From contig CAOLHI010001812.1 in the NCBI GenBank assembly GCA_948474755.1, positions 868,001-932,000 on the forward strand: a stretch of 64,000 bases of DNA. The letters run 5' to 3'. The number at the start of each line of letters is the position of its first letter. The first letter of the stretch is position 1. The position numbers and the translations under genes were made by a program. Positions 23,994 through 35,669 of the stretch are shown piece after piece. Source of the DNA: Ctenosaura bakeri (Eukaryota; Chordata; Lepidosauria; Squamata; Iguanidae). Under the pieces are notes generated by a model. It was given only the letters and a program-made list of their open reading frames with translations, did not search any database and was not told the DNA's origin.

Positions 23994-25088
23994 ATGATTC
24001 AGAGCACCTGGCCTCAAACAAACGCTTCGTTCTCAGAAAACAATGCCTTTAACCGATCAAACCTCTTCTGTGACAAGAGCCATATCACGCTGCTTGCAAA
24101 AACTTTCTTGCCAACATTTTTCTGGTGTGTGTTCTTTGTGGGAACTATAGGTAATGCCTTGGTCATCCTTGTCTACTGGAAATACAAGGGCAAGAAGAAC
24201 CTGACTGATAGATACCTGATTCATCTGACAATTGCTGACCTTCTCTTCCTCTTCACTCTTCCCTTCTGGGCAACAGCAGCTCAGGATGGATGGTATTTTA
24301 GTACTTTAATGTGTAAAATTTTAAACAGCATGTATAAGATCAACTTGTACAGCTGCATGTTATTCCTAATGTTCATCAGTTTTGACAGATACACTGTGAT
24401 AGTCCGACCAACGAGAGCTCAGTATTCAAAACAAAAAAGGCTTATTTACCACAAATTAATTTGCTTTGGAGTGTGGCTCGTGGCAGTTGTTATGTGCATC
24501 CCAGAAATAATCTACAGTCAAACTGAACAGTCTAGAAATATCACTGTTTGCAGAATGATTTATCCTCCAAATGTTAATAGAAGTATCAAAGTCACCAACC
24601 TGTCTTTGAAAGTTGCTATAGGATTTCTTCTTCCATTTCTGGTGATAACTGTCTGTTACACTTGTATAGCCCATACTCTCATTAGAGGCAAAAGAACTTC
24701 CAAATATAAACCATTCAAGATTATTACTATTATTATTTTAGTTTTTCTTCTCTCTCAGGTCCCTTACAATAGCATTTTGCTGGTGAAAACCATGGCTCTG
24801 TATGCTCCAGTCATAAAGGACTGCAAAATGTTGGATCGTATTGAGATTGGATTTCAGCTAACACAGACCATAGCTTTTCTTCACAGCTGCCTGAACCCCT
24901 TTCTCTATGTTTTTGCTGGGCAGAGGTTCCGCAAAACCCTTTTCCAAATGCTGAAATGTGGGACTCAAGGACATGTTAAGAAGGTTGAACAATGCACAGA
25001 TAGCCTGGGACAAGACTCTCAATGGTCTAGCAGTGCATTGTTTGCAGAATCAAAAATTAAAAACTCTTATGTTATGAACTCATCTTAA
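23994..25088 (+). CDS. CCR9: CCR9, C-C chemokine receptor type 9 (main coding exon)
   Basis: A seven-transmembrane G-protein-coupled receptor of 364 residues from the ATG at 23994, which directly follows the acceptor TTTTGCAG. Approximate positions in this exon: TM1 39-63, TM2 73-93, TM3 108-129, TM4 155-173, TM5 203-228, TM6 241-265, TM7 284-308. It has the DRY motif (131-133), NPxxY (301-305), and the cysteine pairs C107-C186 and C26-C277 usual in chemokine receptors. N-glycosylation sites lie at N10 and N20 (N-terminus) and N182 and N195 (second outer loop). Diagnostic stretches are NSMYKINLYSCMLF, CIPEIIYSQ and QTIAFLHSCLNP. CCR9 binds CCL25 and guides T cells to gut and thymus (family knowledge). 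The Ser-rich tail is a likely GRK target. Intact, no stop. An apparent TTG start six bases earlier is intronic. Confidence 0.95.
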   Translation: MIQSTWPQTNASFSENNAFNRSNLFCDKSHITLLAKTFLPTFFWCVFFVGTIGNALVILVYWKYKGKKNLTDRYLIHLTIADLLFLFTLPFWATAAQDGWYFSTLMCKILNSMYKINLYSCMLFLMFISFDRYTVIVRPTRAQYSKQKRLIYHKLICFGVWLVAVVMCIPEIIYSQTEQSRNITVCRMIYPPNVNRSIKVTNLSLKVAIGFLLPFLVITVCYTCIAHTLIRGKRTSKYKPFKIITIIILVFLLSQVPYNSILLVKTMALYAPVIKDCKMLDRIEIGFQLTQTIAFLHSCLNPFLYVFAGQRFRKTLFQMLKCGTQGHVKKVEQCTDSLGQDSQWSSSALFAESKIKNSYVMNSS

Positions 25089-25667
25089 AATTCTTCATTC
25101 TGACCAAACATACATTGGAGAGACATTTGCTTATCCACAGGACACATTGATTTTGGTGGTCTTTTCTTTGTCTCATTTTAAGTTTTTCAAAAAAGACTTT
25201 TGTTTTCTCTTACAGTCCCTCCCCCACCCATTTTGCTTTTAATCTAGTTTTTAGATTAGTTACAGGCTTATTAATTTCACAATCCTCTGTGTGTCTACTC
25301 TGAAATAGGTCCCATAGAGTTTAGCAATATTTACTCTTAGGTCAATGCATCAGAAATGAAGTTTAATTCTTTCCTCTTTTTTCATTTACCCCCAATTTAT
25401 TCAAAATTTCTCACTTTCCTCTCCTTTTGTTCTTTAAATGTATGTGAGTCTTTGTGTAGAGTTGTATGGGTGTGTATATGTACAGTGCTTAAAACATATG
25501 GAATGCTTTATAGATAAGGACTGAGGATGATCGGAAGGGACGGCTGCGCTAGCCTGTTCTAGCAAACCCAACAAAGACTAGAAAGTTTTATTTGGTAAAA
25601 GCTTTCACAGATGTCAGCCAAATTCATCTGGGCTGTGGTGGAATATAGTCTACGAAAACTTATTGTA

Positions 25668-25673
25668 AATAAA
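25668..25673 (+). terminator. possible CCR9 poly(A) signal
   Basis: AATAAA occurs 580 bases after the CCR9 stop, but within a repeat-like stretch (AGTCTACGAAAACTTATTG), so it is only a candidate. Others downstream lie near 26053 and 27126. Confidence 0.3.
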
Positions 25674-25888
25674 ACTCCCTGCCACAAGGCTGCTTGCTGG
25701 ATCATGATTACAGTTACAGTATAATCCTATGCACGCAGAAATAAGTCCCTGTTGAGTTCGGTGGGGCTTGTTTGGAGGTGAATGGGCACAGGATTTGTAC
25801 TCCTGTTTCTCTGAAATCTAAGCTGAATATATTTCACATTTTTTCTGTGTGCAGCTTTGAGAATTTATTATTTAGCTGTGAAGAGACT

Positions 25889-26055
25889 AAGAAATACTGT
25901 ATTTGCTGGCATCTAAGGCGCACCAGCATATAAGATACACCCATTTATACGCCAGCAAATATAATATGCATTGGCATATGAGATGCACCCTATTTTCAAA
26001 CAGTATTTTTCAGGAAAAAATGTGAATCTTATACACCAGCAAATAAGGTACATAA
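25889..26055. repeat. MITE-like foldback, TACTGTATTTGCTGGC type
   Basis: TACTGTATTTGCTGGCATCT is answered by inverted pieces (CCAGCAAATAT, CACCAGCAAATAAGGTAC). Similar TACTGTATTTGCTGGCGTAT elements are mariner-like MITEs. The copy is rearranged. Confidence 0.5.
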
Positions 26056-29000
26056 AATAAAGGAGCAATGTTTCAGTCACAAAATTTTTGTGCGGAACAA
26101 ATGAAGCTGCCATGATATATTTAATATTTATCTATCTTAGATATAAATATGTATGCACACACACACATACCCCCTAAATGAAGAAGTTTAGCATGAGCTA
26201 CAGAAAGAGAATGATGCTAAAAATATGATGTATCTTCACATGCTCTTAATCCTGCACAAGTTCTACTCATGTGGCAGTGATGTAGGTATATAACAATCTT
26301 AAAACACACAGGTAAGGTTTCTGTCAGTTATAACTGATCATCCTCTTGCACCATCTCAAATTTACCTCCCCTTTCTCACAGCTGCCATTGCATCCCAATA
26401 TGTGAGTACAGCCCCCCCCCAAAAAAAACATTTGCCAGCACCAATTTCAAAAAGAAGGAAATGCTCTGAGTTTGTTCAGTTTTAAATTTGCAACGAATTT
26501 AAATCACACCACCAATGCAATACCAGGAATAAAATGGAGTTTGCTTCCGCGGCTCTGATGCTTTAATACATTTATCTGGGAAAAAACAGAATTTTATTGG
26601 AAAAAAGGATAAGATAAGAAGTCAGAATAATGGAATTGGCAGTCACAAGACATGCCTGGCTGGCTGGTCAAGACAAGTGATATGGTTTTAAAAATAAGAA
26701 TAGCATTAACCATTTTGATTCTCCAGCATGCCTATGTTTATATTGTCACTTTGGTGCCCTTGCTGTGCAGCCCCCCCACCAGGGTTCAGCCCCAAGATTG
26801 AGCTCTAGTTGCTCCACTTGCTGTTGGTGTTATAGATTTTTTGATAAATGAAGAAAGGCAGTATATATTATAGTTAATGGGTGGCTGAATTTTCATCTAA
26901 ATTTTTCTCAGTGTCTAGCTGGTATAAGTGGTTGTCTTGCCATCTGGCTTGTCTCAAATTTTGTTTCCCAGATATCTGCAAAGCAGGATCTGAACATTCC
27001 ATTTCAAACAAGTTACTAAAAAGATGGTCCCATTGTCTCATCAGTCACTATGTTAGTCTTAGGTACAATTTTGTAACATTTTTCTTATTTTTGCTCTGCA
27101 TGATTTTGAAATAGTTTTTGTAAATAATAAAAGTTTGAAATTATAAGTTACTTCTGGACACATTCTGAACTGAAAAACAACTCAAAAATAATAAATAAAC
27201 ATTTCATTTTCCCATCAAATGCCTATTAATGCACTTGAAGGGAACCAGCACAATCACTGTCTAACAATGGGTACAATCATATTAAGAGGGAACTGCGTGG
27301 TTCTGATTGTTTACATACAAAATATTTAGTTGGATCTAGATTGAGTCATGCTTCAACCAGATCCATTGGTCTTGATGAGACTCCAGTTACCCATGATTAA
27401 CCTGAGTTCCATTGTTTTTGGTGGGTCTGTTTTAAATATGGCTTATTCTATTCTAGTTATTACAGATATACAGATAACAGATATACAGATAACTGTTTTA
27501 TCATGTTTTGCTATGTTAGGAAGTCTCATAAACTTTTAACTTCTTTTTTTCTTTTCTTTTCCTTTCTTCAATACTCACTTTACTTTTTTTCTTTTTCTTT
27601 TTTCCTTTCTCTCTTGTCTAGTTTAATGCTAAGAAATATACTATGTTATTTCTATGTAACCTGTTTTGTTGAAATTTAATAAAGAATTAAATGAAAAAAT
27701 AAATATGGTTAAGTTTGGATTCAGCCCATAATGTATGGATTGGACAGACACCTGCCCGGGGAAAAGTGTACCATATAGGTACACTGTTAAGAGAGAAGGG
27801 ATTACAGTAGTTGGCTATAGCTCACTTGGTGGCAAATTTAGTTATGTTACCAGATGATATATGGAATGTTTTTAAATTTCACTGAACTCAGGTGACCTAA
27901 AATATTGCTGTAAGATTGTACATCTCCCCAAAAGAAAGTCCCAGTTGGTTCCATGAGACTTAAAGTCAGGTTAGTGTTAAAGGACTAGATCCATACAATA
28001 AAAACCTATACATGTCTAGACAGAAATACATTCCATTGAAATCAGTGGTGCTTACTCACAGATAAATGGACATAAGATTGCAGCCTTAATTGCTTAAAAT
28101 CTGGCTCAGATTATGCCAACTAGCTAAAATAGATTACTGATCCAGTTCCACCATTCAATCTGTCCAACTCACCTTTCATGAAGAACACTTCTTCTATATC
28201 CCTTTATACTGCACAGCTGTCTTTTGAGAAGTCATAAGGTACATGCCTCAAGGATATCCAGATGTTATGTTGCATTGTCCCTTGGAGACAGGAGTCTAAT
28301 TTTCTCTACTGCATTCAGCATGCTCAAAGTTCAGGCCAAACAGTAATAATAAAAAAAAATATTCACATGAAATTGAAAGGCCATCCTCAGGCCATGAACT
28401 CTTCTTCAACCCTGGGGAAAACTTTGAGCCTTATTATGGTTCTTTATGTGACAGTTTTCGTGGGAAAAAACTTGAAACAAGCTTCAAAAAAACCCTGACT
28501 TCTGTAAACCACTTTCGTTATTACCGCTTCACCTCCAGATCTCTGAGTTCTAGGAGAGACATAACAAAAGATACTTTGGCTTCTTGTGGGTTCTGAGGGT
28601 AGTGAACATTTCCTTAGAGATCAGTTAGAATTCTTGTATCACTGGTAGATGAGTCACTTTTAAAAAGTTCTCACTGCTAGGTATGATTGGGGTGAATTGG
28701 TAAAAGGTTCTGCAAACCTAAATAGTAGTGCATGATGTCTACAGGACAGATTGGGCAAGGGTAGGTGGGAGCTCATTGAAAGGCATGAGCTATGCTCCTG
28801 AACTTTCATCCCCCGAAAAGCTTTTAGCAGTAGAAGGATGTGCAGGAAGGGGAGGTCTCAATTTCAGCGCAAGCAGCGACATCCAGCAAAACTACATCAT
28901 TGAATGTGCATTTTAAACGACCTATATAGCATTATTAACATCTCATACATATGTCGGATGGTGGCTGAGATCCTGCATTGACATGTGTTGTAATTTTGAA

Positions 29001-29403
29001 CTCATGAAGTTATTCCCTCAGTTATGTTGCCTCTCACTGTGAAATGGCAACATTGCACAATCAAATTTTTATTGTGCATGTCTGTATATACATATATATA
29101 TGTACATAATTTTAAATCAAACACCATCCGTTAAGGTCAAATTACAGGAAATTGCAAAAGTCACTTTATTTGGATCTTAATTCTCAGAACTGCTCAACAA
29201 ACATGAAGTAGCAGTCCAAAGAAGTAACTTTTCCAGTCTTTGCAATTGATGCTATCCAATTAACACTCTAAATCAGGGGAAAATAGAAAAAAGGTATTGG
29301 AGATATTCAAATTTCATTTTGGCAATGAAGAAGCAAAAAGGTGTTGGGGGAAGAGAGGAATTCGCAGCACTTTTAAGACTGATTCATTTTCTCATGAACT
29401 TTA

Positions 29404-29595
29404 TTGTTGTTGTTGTGTGCCTTCAAGTTATTTCTGACTCATGGTGACCCTAAAGCAACCTTATCACAAGGGTTTCTGGGGCTGAGAGTGAGTGATGCAG
29501 CCAAGAGCATCCAGTGGATGTCCGTGGCCAAGTGGGGAATCAAGCCCTGGTCTCCAGTGTCGTAGTCCAATGTTCAAACAACTATACCATACTGG
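29404..29595 (-). mobile_element. CORE/MIR-like SINE, minus strand, with 11-base target duplication
   Basis: Read on the minus strand it has the tRNA-like head, a CORE block and the tail that appears on the plus strand as GTTGTTGTTGTGTGCCTTCA. CATGAACTTTA flanks it exactly at 29393-29403 and 29596-29606, showing the target-primed insertion. The target was itself a repeat (29360-29760). Confidence 0.85.
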
Positions 29596-30259
29596 CATGA
29601 ACTTTACTGGTTATCAGTCCACTTCTTCAGATGCACTCGTAGACTTTCTATCCCATCCCCACAACTGTGTAACTATGGTTAAAACCCTGTAATTTTAATA
29701 TCATACTATTTGTGCATCTGAAGATCTTAGACTGAAATAAATCAGTCTTAAATGTGCTGCTAGATTCTTCTCCCCGCTCTCCTTTTCCTTTTTTTTTTAT
29801 GCTGTGACATACTTACAAGGCTCTTTGAAAATTTTGGTAGTGAGAATTTTGACTATATTACTTAGCTACATGATGCTGAAATAGTTCAGTTTCATAAAAT
29901 CCTGCTGTTAAGTATTAAGATGTATTCTTGGGATAAAAACAGACTTACTGGGAATTCCCCTTTGCCAGGTACAGTGGAACAGTGGAAAATGACTATCAGC
30001 TTCAGCACCTACTGGTGTATATACCTTGTATGGAACTCATACCTTGTGCAGCTTCCCTGCAAGCAGACAGAATGGCCAGCCAATCAGCAGCCCAGATGGC
30101 TGGCAGAGGTACAGCACCCCAGTAGAGAAGCTAGAAACAGAAGTTTCTCTTCTCGTCTACCTGGGGTGCATATAAGGGCTCCCCACTAAGACAGAGCTCA
30201 GTCTTTCTTCGGTAGTTTTCCCCATCTTGACTTGAACTGTACAAAGAGGTTCTATAGTA

Positions 30260-30646
30260 CAGTCCTCCCTCCACATTCACTAGGTTTCGGGGCACAGGAC
30301 CCCTGTGAATGTGGAAAAAACATGAATAACTCTAGACCCTCCTAAACCATACTTAACACAAAAAAAAGTATGATCGCCATATTCAACCCACCATGGATTC
30401 CTTTGAGGCATCAGGGTTCCTTCACAAGGCAGAAGCGGTTGGTTGGTGAGGCTTACTGCCTCCTCCACTGCTGCCCCACACCATTTTTAATAGGGACTTA
30501 CAAGCCTCTTTCGCAGCTTCTCACAGTCTCATGAGGCTTGCAGTCCCTATCAAAAGTAGCACAGGGACATGGCAGAGGTGACAGCAAATAATCCGTGAAT
30601 AATAAAATCTGCAAAAGTGAAACCAACAAATGTGGAGGGCTGACTG
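30260..30646. mobile_element. Tigger/mariner-like MITE with TA target duplication
   Basis: It starts CAGTCCTCCCTCCACATTC and ends GAATGTGGAGGG-type complement (AATGTGGAGGGCTGACTG). TA flanks both sides (30258-30259, 30647-30648). Internal CCTGTGAATGTGG and CCGTGAATAATAAAATC are inverted echoes. The 387-base interior has no transposase. Confidence 0.8.
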
Positions 30647-32515
30647 TATATAGAAATGGGATGATGATTTTGTTAGGTAAATGTTTTATACTTGTTACAG
30701 CGTTTAGGGTGGAGGCTCAGGCCTTGTGGGAAAGCAAGCCTGCCTCCTGTTTCTCTACTTTTGGGATCCTTTTGAAGAATCTTATGGGTTGAGGTATTCT
30801 CAGCTAGCCCAAGTGAAGGCCTATCATCTCTGTCTACCATAGGTGGCAGTGGAAAACACATAGTGTTTTCCACTCAAGTTACATCCATCCCATGGACTTT
30901 CTCCATAGCAGGCAGGTAGGGGATGGGAGTCATTGCTAACAGGTGGATTGTCTGTTGCCTGGATCCATGCCCTTTGCTCCACCAAGGCTCTAGCAGCTGT
31001 AGCCAATAATGTTGTGGCCATTCCAACTCTACCATTGTCTCCTGTGTGTGTTTATGGGGCCCCTGTCATCTGAATCCTTCTCCTCACTGCTAGACAGCAG
31101 TGGCTAAGGCTACAAATTCTCACCCTTCAAGGATTATAGCTCATTTCTTGGGATATTCAAGGGAAATAGTAAAATCTCAGAATTAAAGGTGCAGGTTAAT
31201 TTTACTTGGCTTGAGTGGTTTGTTGCACTTGCTCAGCCACTTGGGTGCCCCTCTATTGAGCTCCAATCTGAGGCATCAGGTGCTATCCCATCCTTCCACT
31301 GGCTGGCATGTTTTATCCTCTGGCCCAATAAGCACCTCTAACCTTTGTTTCATCTCAGCAGGTTCCACCTCTTAGCTTCTAGGCTCCACCCCTGCAACTC
31401 AATGTCCAAACCTCAGCAGATCTAGCAATCTTACAATTCGATCACTCTAACAGTTAAAAAAAACCAAACCAAAATCAGCCAGTCACTTTAAATGAGAGAG
31501 ATTTTTAATTAGTTCCTGAGTATAAAAGCATCTAGAAATATTCCAGTACAAAAACCATCTGCATTCATATAAATGTGCACACTTAACACGTACACAAGTG
31601 ATTATTTCCTCTCCATTAGATCAGATGGAGTTTGGTGTCTGTCTGCCACGTAATACATTTTGACAGCTACACGATTTCTAATAAATTTTTATGATTGAAG
31701 ATAACTCAAACCACACTGGGATCCAACTGAAAAGCAAAAGTTCAACTGCAAATTTCATTGCCGGTTAGCTTTGCTTCTTTACAAAGCCTCTCACTGTTAT
31801 TTTTGCAAAACATCTTTCTTCAGGCTAGTAAACCAACTTTCAGTAACAAATACTGGAAAAAGACTTTATCCATTTTGGAAAATAGGACAAAACCTCAGCA
31901 ATGTCCTGACTTATTCTTTGTGCAGGTAAATTTGACTTTGCAAAGCTAGAATTCTGTATGCCTGTATGGAAGTCCCTGCTATTCAGATAAGGCCATATCT
32001 GAAAGGGTAAAAAATATCTAGTGCGATCCTATTATGTCCAGTGGGACTTACTTCTTGGTAGGTTGCATGGGATTGTGTCTTTATTTCTAGTAACATACTT
32101 GAAAAAAATATGTGAATAGTTGACGTATGATTCATTATTAGTAGTACTTGGAAACCGAAGGACAGAGATCAGAAAGTAAGGCTGTCTAGATGTCCTTGGA
32201 CTCTAATTCCCATTGAGTTCCCTCTATGTAGCCAATTGGGAAAGATGATGGGAGTTGTAGTCCAGCAATGTCTAGAGGGCAATAACCTTCATCCCTGCAG
32301 TAGGATGAGCACTGTTCTTACTGTGTGCACTAACAAGTAACAGTTGCTAAGGCTTAACACTGAGTTGAAGCATCTGAAAAAATGGGCCAACTGGCAACTC
32401 ATCACCGATTATCTCAGGCCAGTGAGAGGAACTATGCTGGACTGTCAGCTTTATGTCAGCTCTGAAATCCAGCAGTCTTCAGTTTCATAGACAGTAATTT
32501 TCTGTCCTGCATACT

Positions 32516-32745
32516 TAGCTGGCATGGTGTAAAGGTTTGAGCGCTGGACTACAGTTCTGGAGACCAGGGTTCAAATCCCAGCTTGGCCATGTAAACCCAC
32601 TGGGGGACCTTAGGCAAACCTCTTCCATACAAAGGCAAAGCTCTTCTGTTCAAATCTTGCCAAGAAGACATCACGATAGGTCCACCTGTGAGTCTCCATA
32701 AGTCAGAAGTGACTTGAGGGCACACAACAATAGCAACACAGGGAA
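32516..32745 (+). mobile_element. CORE/MIR-like SINE, plus strand
   Basis: Order of blocks: GGCATGGTGTAAAGGTTTGA (A box region), GGGTTCAAATCCCAGC (B box), CCACTGGGGGACCTTAGGCA (CORE), CTTGCCAAGAAGACATCACG, and AGTGACTTGAGGGCACACAA with a CAA-rich tail. Nearly complete and moderately diverged. Confidence 0.85.
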
Positions 32746-33552
32746 CTCATTGATTATAATTTTTGAGGGACAACCTTTCTGTGTAGTTGTAGTTACAGTT
32801 TCTGCTTTGTTTAGTTTGGACAGAGTCTGGAAAAGTTACTTTTGTACCTTAACTCTATGAATCCTTCAGCCAGCATGGTTTTGGCTGTGCTGCCAGGAGG
32901 ATCCTGGGATCAATAATCCAAAAAGGTAACTTGTCAAAGCTCTGTCTTTGGATATGTTCAAGCTAGGAATGAAGAGAACTAAAAGCTCAATTTTAAAAAA
33001 GGTAAGATGAAGTAGTTAAAGACTTTATTGCTCTCTTCCAAAACTCTGAAGTGGATTGCAGCATTCCAAATGGGCCTCTAAGGACTCCAATACCAATACC
33101 TGTTTGATGTTCCAGTTGGTCTGTAGTAGGCCTCAGTTTGGCTTTTTTGAGGCCTAGAGGACTCTGAGTGATACTGTCACCCACTCACAGAGCAGCAGAA
33201 GCCTCACAGTTTTTTTGAGAAGAGCTCTAACAGAGCCTAAAATACTTCCTTAAGTTGTACTAAGGCTTGTTTATTGTTGTGCATGGCCTTACACATGTCA
33301 AAAGAATGGAGGCATCTTTACATCTCTGATGCACTCAAGGCTTCCAGTTTTATGAGACGCAGCAAAGCTAAACAATGTCCCAGGCAGTATGTTATCCACC
33401 TCTCATGTATTTCTGGAACAGGACTGAAAGAAGTCCTGTGGCTGCTATAGAAATACATTTGCAATAACATCTACCAGACTCTATTACAATAGTGCAGACC
33501 AGCATTCTTTCCAAATAACCTGTTAGTAATAATAAAGGTGAACATCTTACTT

Positions 33553-33578
33553 AGGCCATTTCCGCACCAGACTGTTAT
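33553..33578. mobile_element. truncated MITE end at the border of the repeated segment
   Basis: GGCCATTTCCGCACCAGACT and a few more bases match the MITE terminus, then the sequence switches abruptly to ATGATAGAGCTGAGTAAG, the left edge of the large repeated segment. The break marks a junction. Confidence 0.6.
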
Positions 33579-34717
33579 AGTGCTATTATGATAGAGCTGA
33601 GTAAGTTGGAGTCACCTTGTAGGCACATAACAGCTTTGTCAATGGAACCCAGCTTGGGATAAAAGCAACACAAGATTATAAATCAGCCAAATAATTCACG
33701 ATCCAACAAATAAATCACAAATATTAAATCAAAATAAATACATGATCAGTAAGTGTGGACGAATAGCCAACTCTTAACTTGATGGAAAAATGAAGTCAGC
33801 ATTAGTGCGAGTTGGATTGCTTTCAATATGATGATTACAGTGAGCAGCCTCACTGTTACATCCTGTATTATCTACAGCTTCCAGAAGAATCATATGGGCA
33901 TCTTGCATAAGTACCACTGCAGTAATCCATCCACAAAGCTACCATGCTTGGATCACAGAAGCAGTAATAGTAGTCTTGTGTAGCTCAGACGTTTATTAGC
34001 TTGTTTGCAAGAATATAATGGGGGAACTCATTGAAAGCTCTGCTGAAATGAAGATAGGCTACATCCACAGCATACCTTTCATGTAGAAACTTTGTAACTA
34101 TCAAAAAAAAAATAGAGGGATGAGATGAATTTGGCATGACTTATTTTTGAGAAACCCATGTTGACTTTTAGGGATCATGGTATTCCTTTCTAAGTGCATA
34201 CAGACTGTTTTTTAATGATTGGCTCTAGAATCTTTCCTAGGCTAGCAGAAAGCCAGCCACAAAGATCAATTCTCTACTGCTGTGATCATGTTTCATGTGT
34301 GCCTATATTTCCTGGTTGCAAGCTGCCTTTCCAGCTGTTGCAGGGAGAAAGAGCAGTACACTTTTGAAATCCTGACCTAGGCAAGGCCATTGAGGTCACC
34401 ATGACACTTAGTCAACAATGCTCTGAGTTCCAACTGACCTCCCTTCAGTTGCTGCTCTCATTCTAACAGCCCTTGGCAGTTGGGCAGGAGTCGGGAGAGA
34501 TGGCTCCTTTTGAAATCTTTTTTTGTTTGTTTAGTCTGCATTTGGTCTGAAATCAGATAGACAGAAGGGCTCTGAACCTAAGCAGCTCTCTATGTGCTTC
34601 CTGATCTATCTGTAGGGCTAACTAGGAATACGATTCAGTTAGAACTGCTAACTTAGAAAGAGAGGTAAGGCAAGGAGGCTGCTGTGTTTTTTTTTTTCTT
34701 TGTCTTCTTTTCCGCAG

Positions 34718-34747
34718 GCAAAGGCATCCATCAGAATGTTACCATCA
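34718..34747 (+). other. mini-exon-like cassette 1 of copy A1 (30 bases)
   Basis: A T-rich tract and CCGCAG precede GCAAAGGCATCCATCAG..., and GTGAGT follows, so both splice sites look good. Read with a codon split after one base it gives (x)KGIHQNVTI. The matching cassettes at 54925-54954 and 44675-44704 (minus) also keep both splice sites. No gene is known to me with this exon. Confidence 0.4.
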
Positions 34748-35358
34748 GTGAGTATCTTTGACTCTTGGCTTCTTGGATTCTCAGGGCAGCCCCCTCACCG
34801 CCTCTACTCCAGCTCCCTCAGAGCCTTGGGTCCCCTGTTTTCTACTTTGGGGGAGGCTTTTCTGTTCCATGACCCCCATCCTCAGCCCAGAGAACCACCT
34901 GGCCTAGGAGAGAAAAGTAAAAACCCTGTTCAACGAAGATAGCAGCCCCACGTCAGGCACAATATGTTGGTTCACAGCTAGGAGAAAAGCCTTTTTTTGG
35001 GGGGTGCAGGACGTTCATCCCCAAAGAGGAACCAGACGCAGAAACATTCTTAATTGATTGGGAGAATGTCCAATCTGACATCTCTAAGAAGCTCCATGGG
35101 CTTTTTTGGCGGGTGCTCCTTTGTGGGTTTCTTTCTTAAGCAGGCTCTGGGTGAAGGAGTAGCCTTGGAAGTTCCAGGGATTAAACAGTTTGGAAAGAAC
35201 AAAGTGATGTTGAGTTTAACCAGTGACGTTTTTCGTAAATTGAACTGTGCCTTAGGTTAAAATAAGAATTCTGTTCTGTCCCAGTTATGAACAGTCACAG
35301 GGTCACTGACTTGTTGAACGTTTTGCTGTGTTCTCTTTGATTGTGGTCCTTTGTGTAG

Positions 35359-35375
35359 GCAAAGCTATCTACCAG
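35359..35375 (+). other. mini-exon-like cassette 2 of copy A1 (17 bases)
   Basis: TTTGTGTAG precedes GCAAAGCTATCTACCAG, followed by GTGAGA. In the split phase it reads (x)KAIYQ, echoing KGIHQ of cassette 1. Confidence 0.4.
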
Positions 35376-35652
35376 GTGAGAAACCATCAATACTAATATT
35401 TTGGGGGAGATTTTTTCAATAAATGATAATTAAATTCATTTTGGGGAAACAGTACTTGGTCAGATCAATACAACCTTAAACATGGTTAACTGGGCCAGGT
35501 TAGACCTGCCTGCAAGCTATTGACTAGGGGGAAAAGGGTTAAGGAGAAGGTTCCTTCCCAAAAGGCCCCCCCAAAATCCTCTCCGACTTTTCCTGGTAGG
35601 TCTGTGGAGTAGGTTGATATTTTCCATTTGACTGTTTTCCTTCCCTATGTAG

Positions 35653-35669
35653 GCAAAAGCATTTCCCAG
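35653..35669 (+). other. mini-exon-like cassette 3 of copy A1 (17 bases)
   Basis: CCCTATGTAG precedes GCAAAAGCATTTCCCAG, followed by GTAAGT. In the same phase it reads (x)KSISQ, the third variant of the K-x-I-x-Q theme. Confidence 0.4.

Larger units (their letters stand above)
25089..33550. other. CCR9 downstream region, no further gene recognised
   Basis: After CCR9 the vertebrate order would continue with FYCO1, but I could find no FYCO1 coding exon here. The stretch holds SINEs, hairpin repeats, a Tigger-like MITE and an L1-like tail (27541-27700, ending TTTAATAAAGAATTAAATG). AT-rich non-repeat DNA at 31450-31990 could be the edge of a 3' UTR but shows no coding match. Confidence 0.5.

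Noticed and set aside
31450..31990. possible FYCO1 3' UTR on the minus strand
   Set aside because: AT-rich and apparently non-repetitive, but no coding exon or clear poly(A) signal was found to support it.
32993..33184. 63-codon minus frame resembling a LINE polyprotein piece
   Set aside because: Too short and too diverged to assign; no diagnostic motif.
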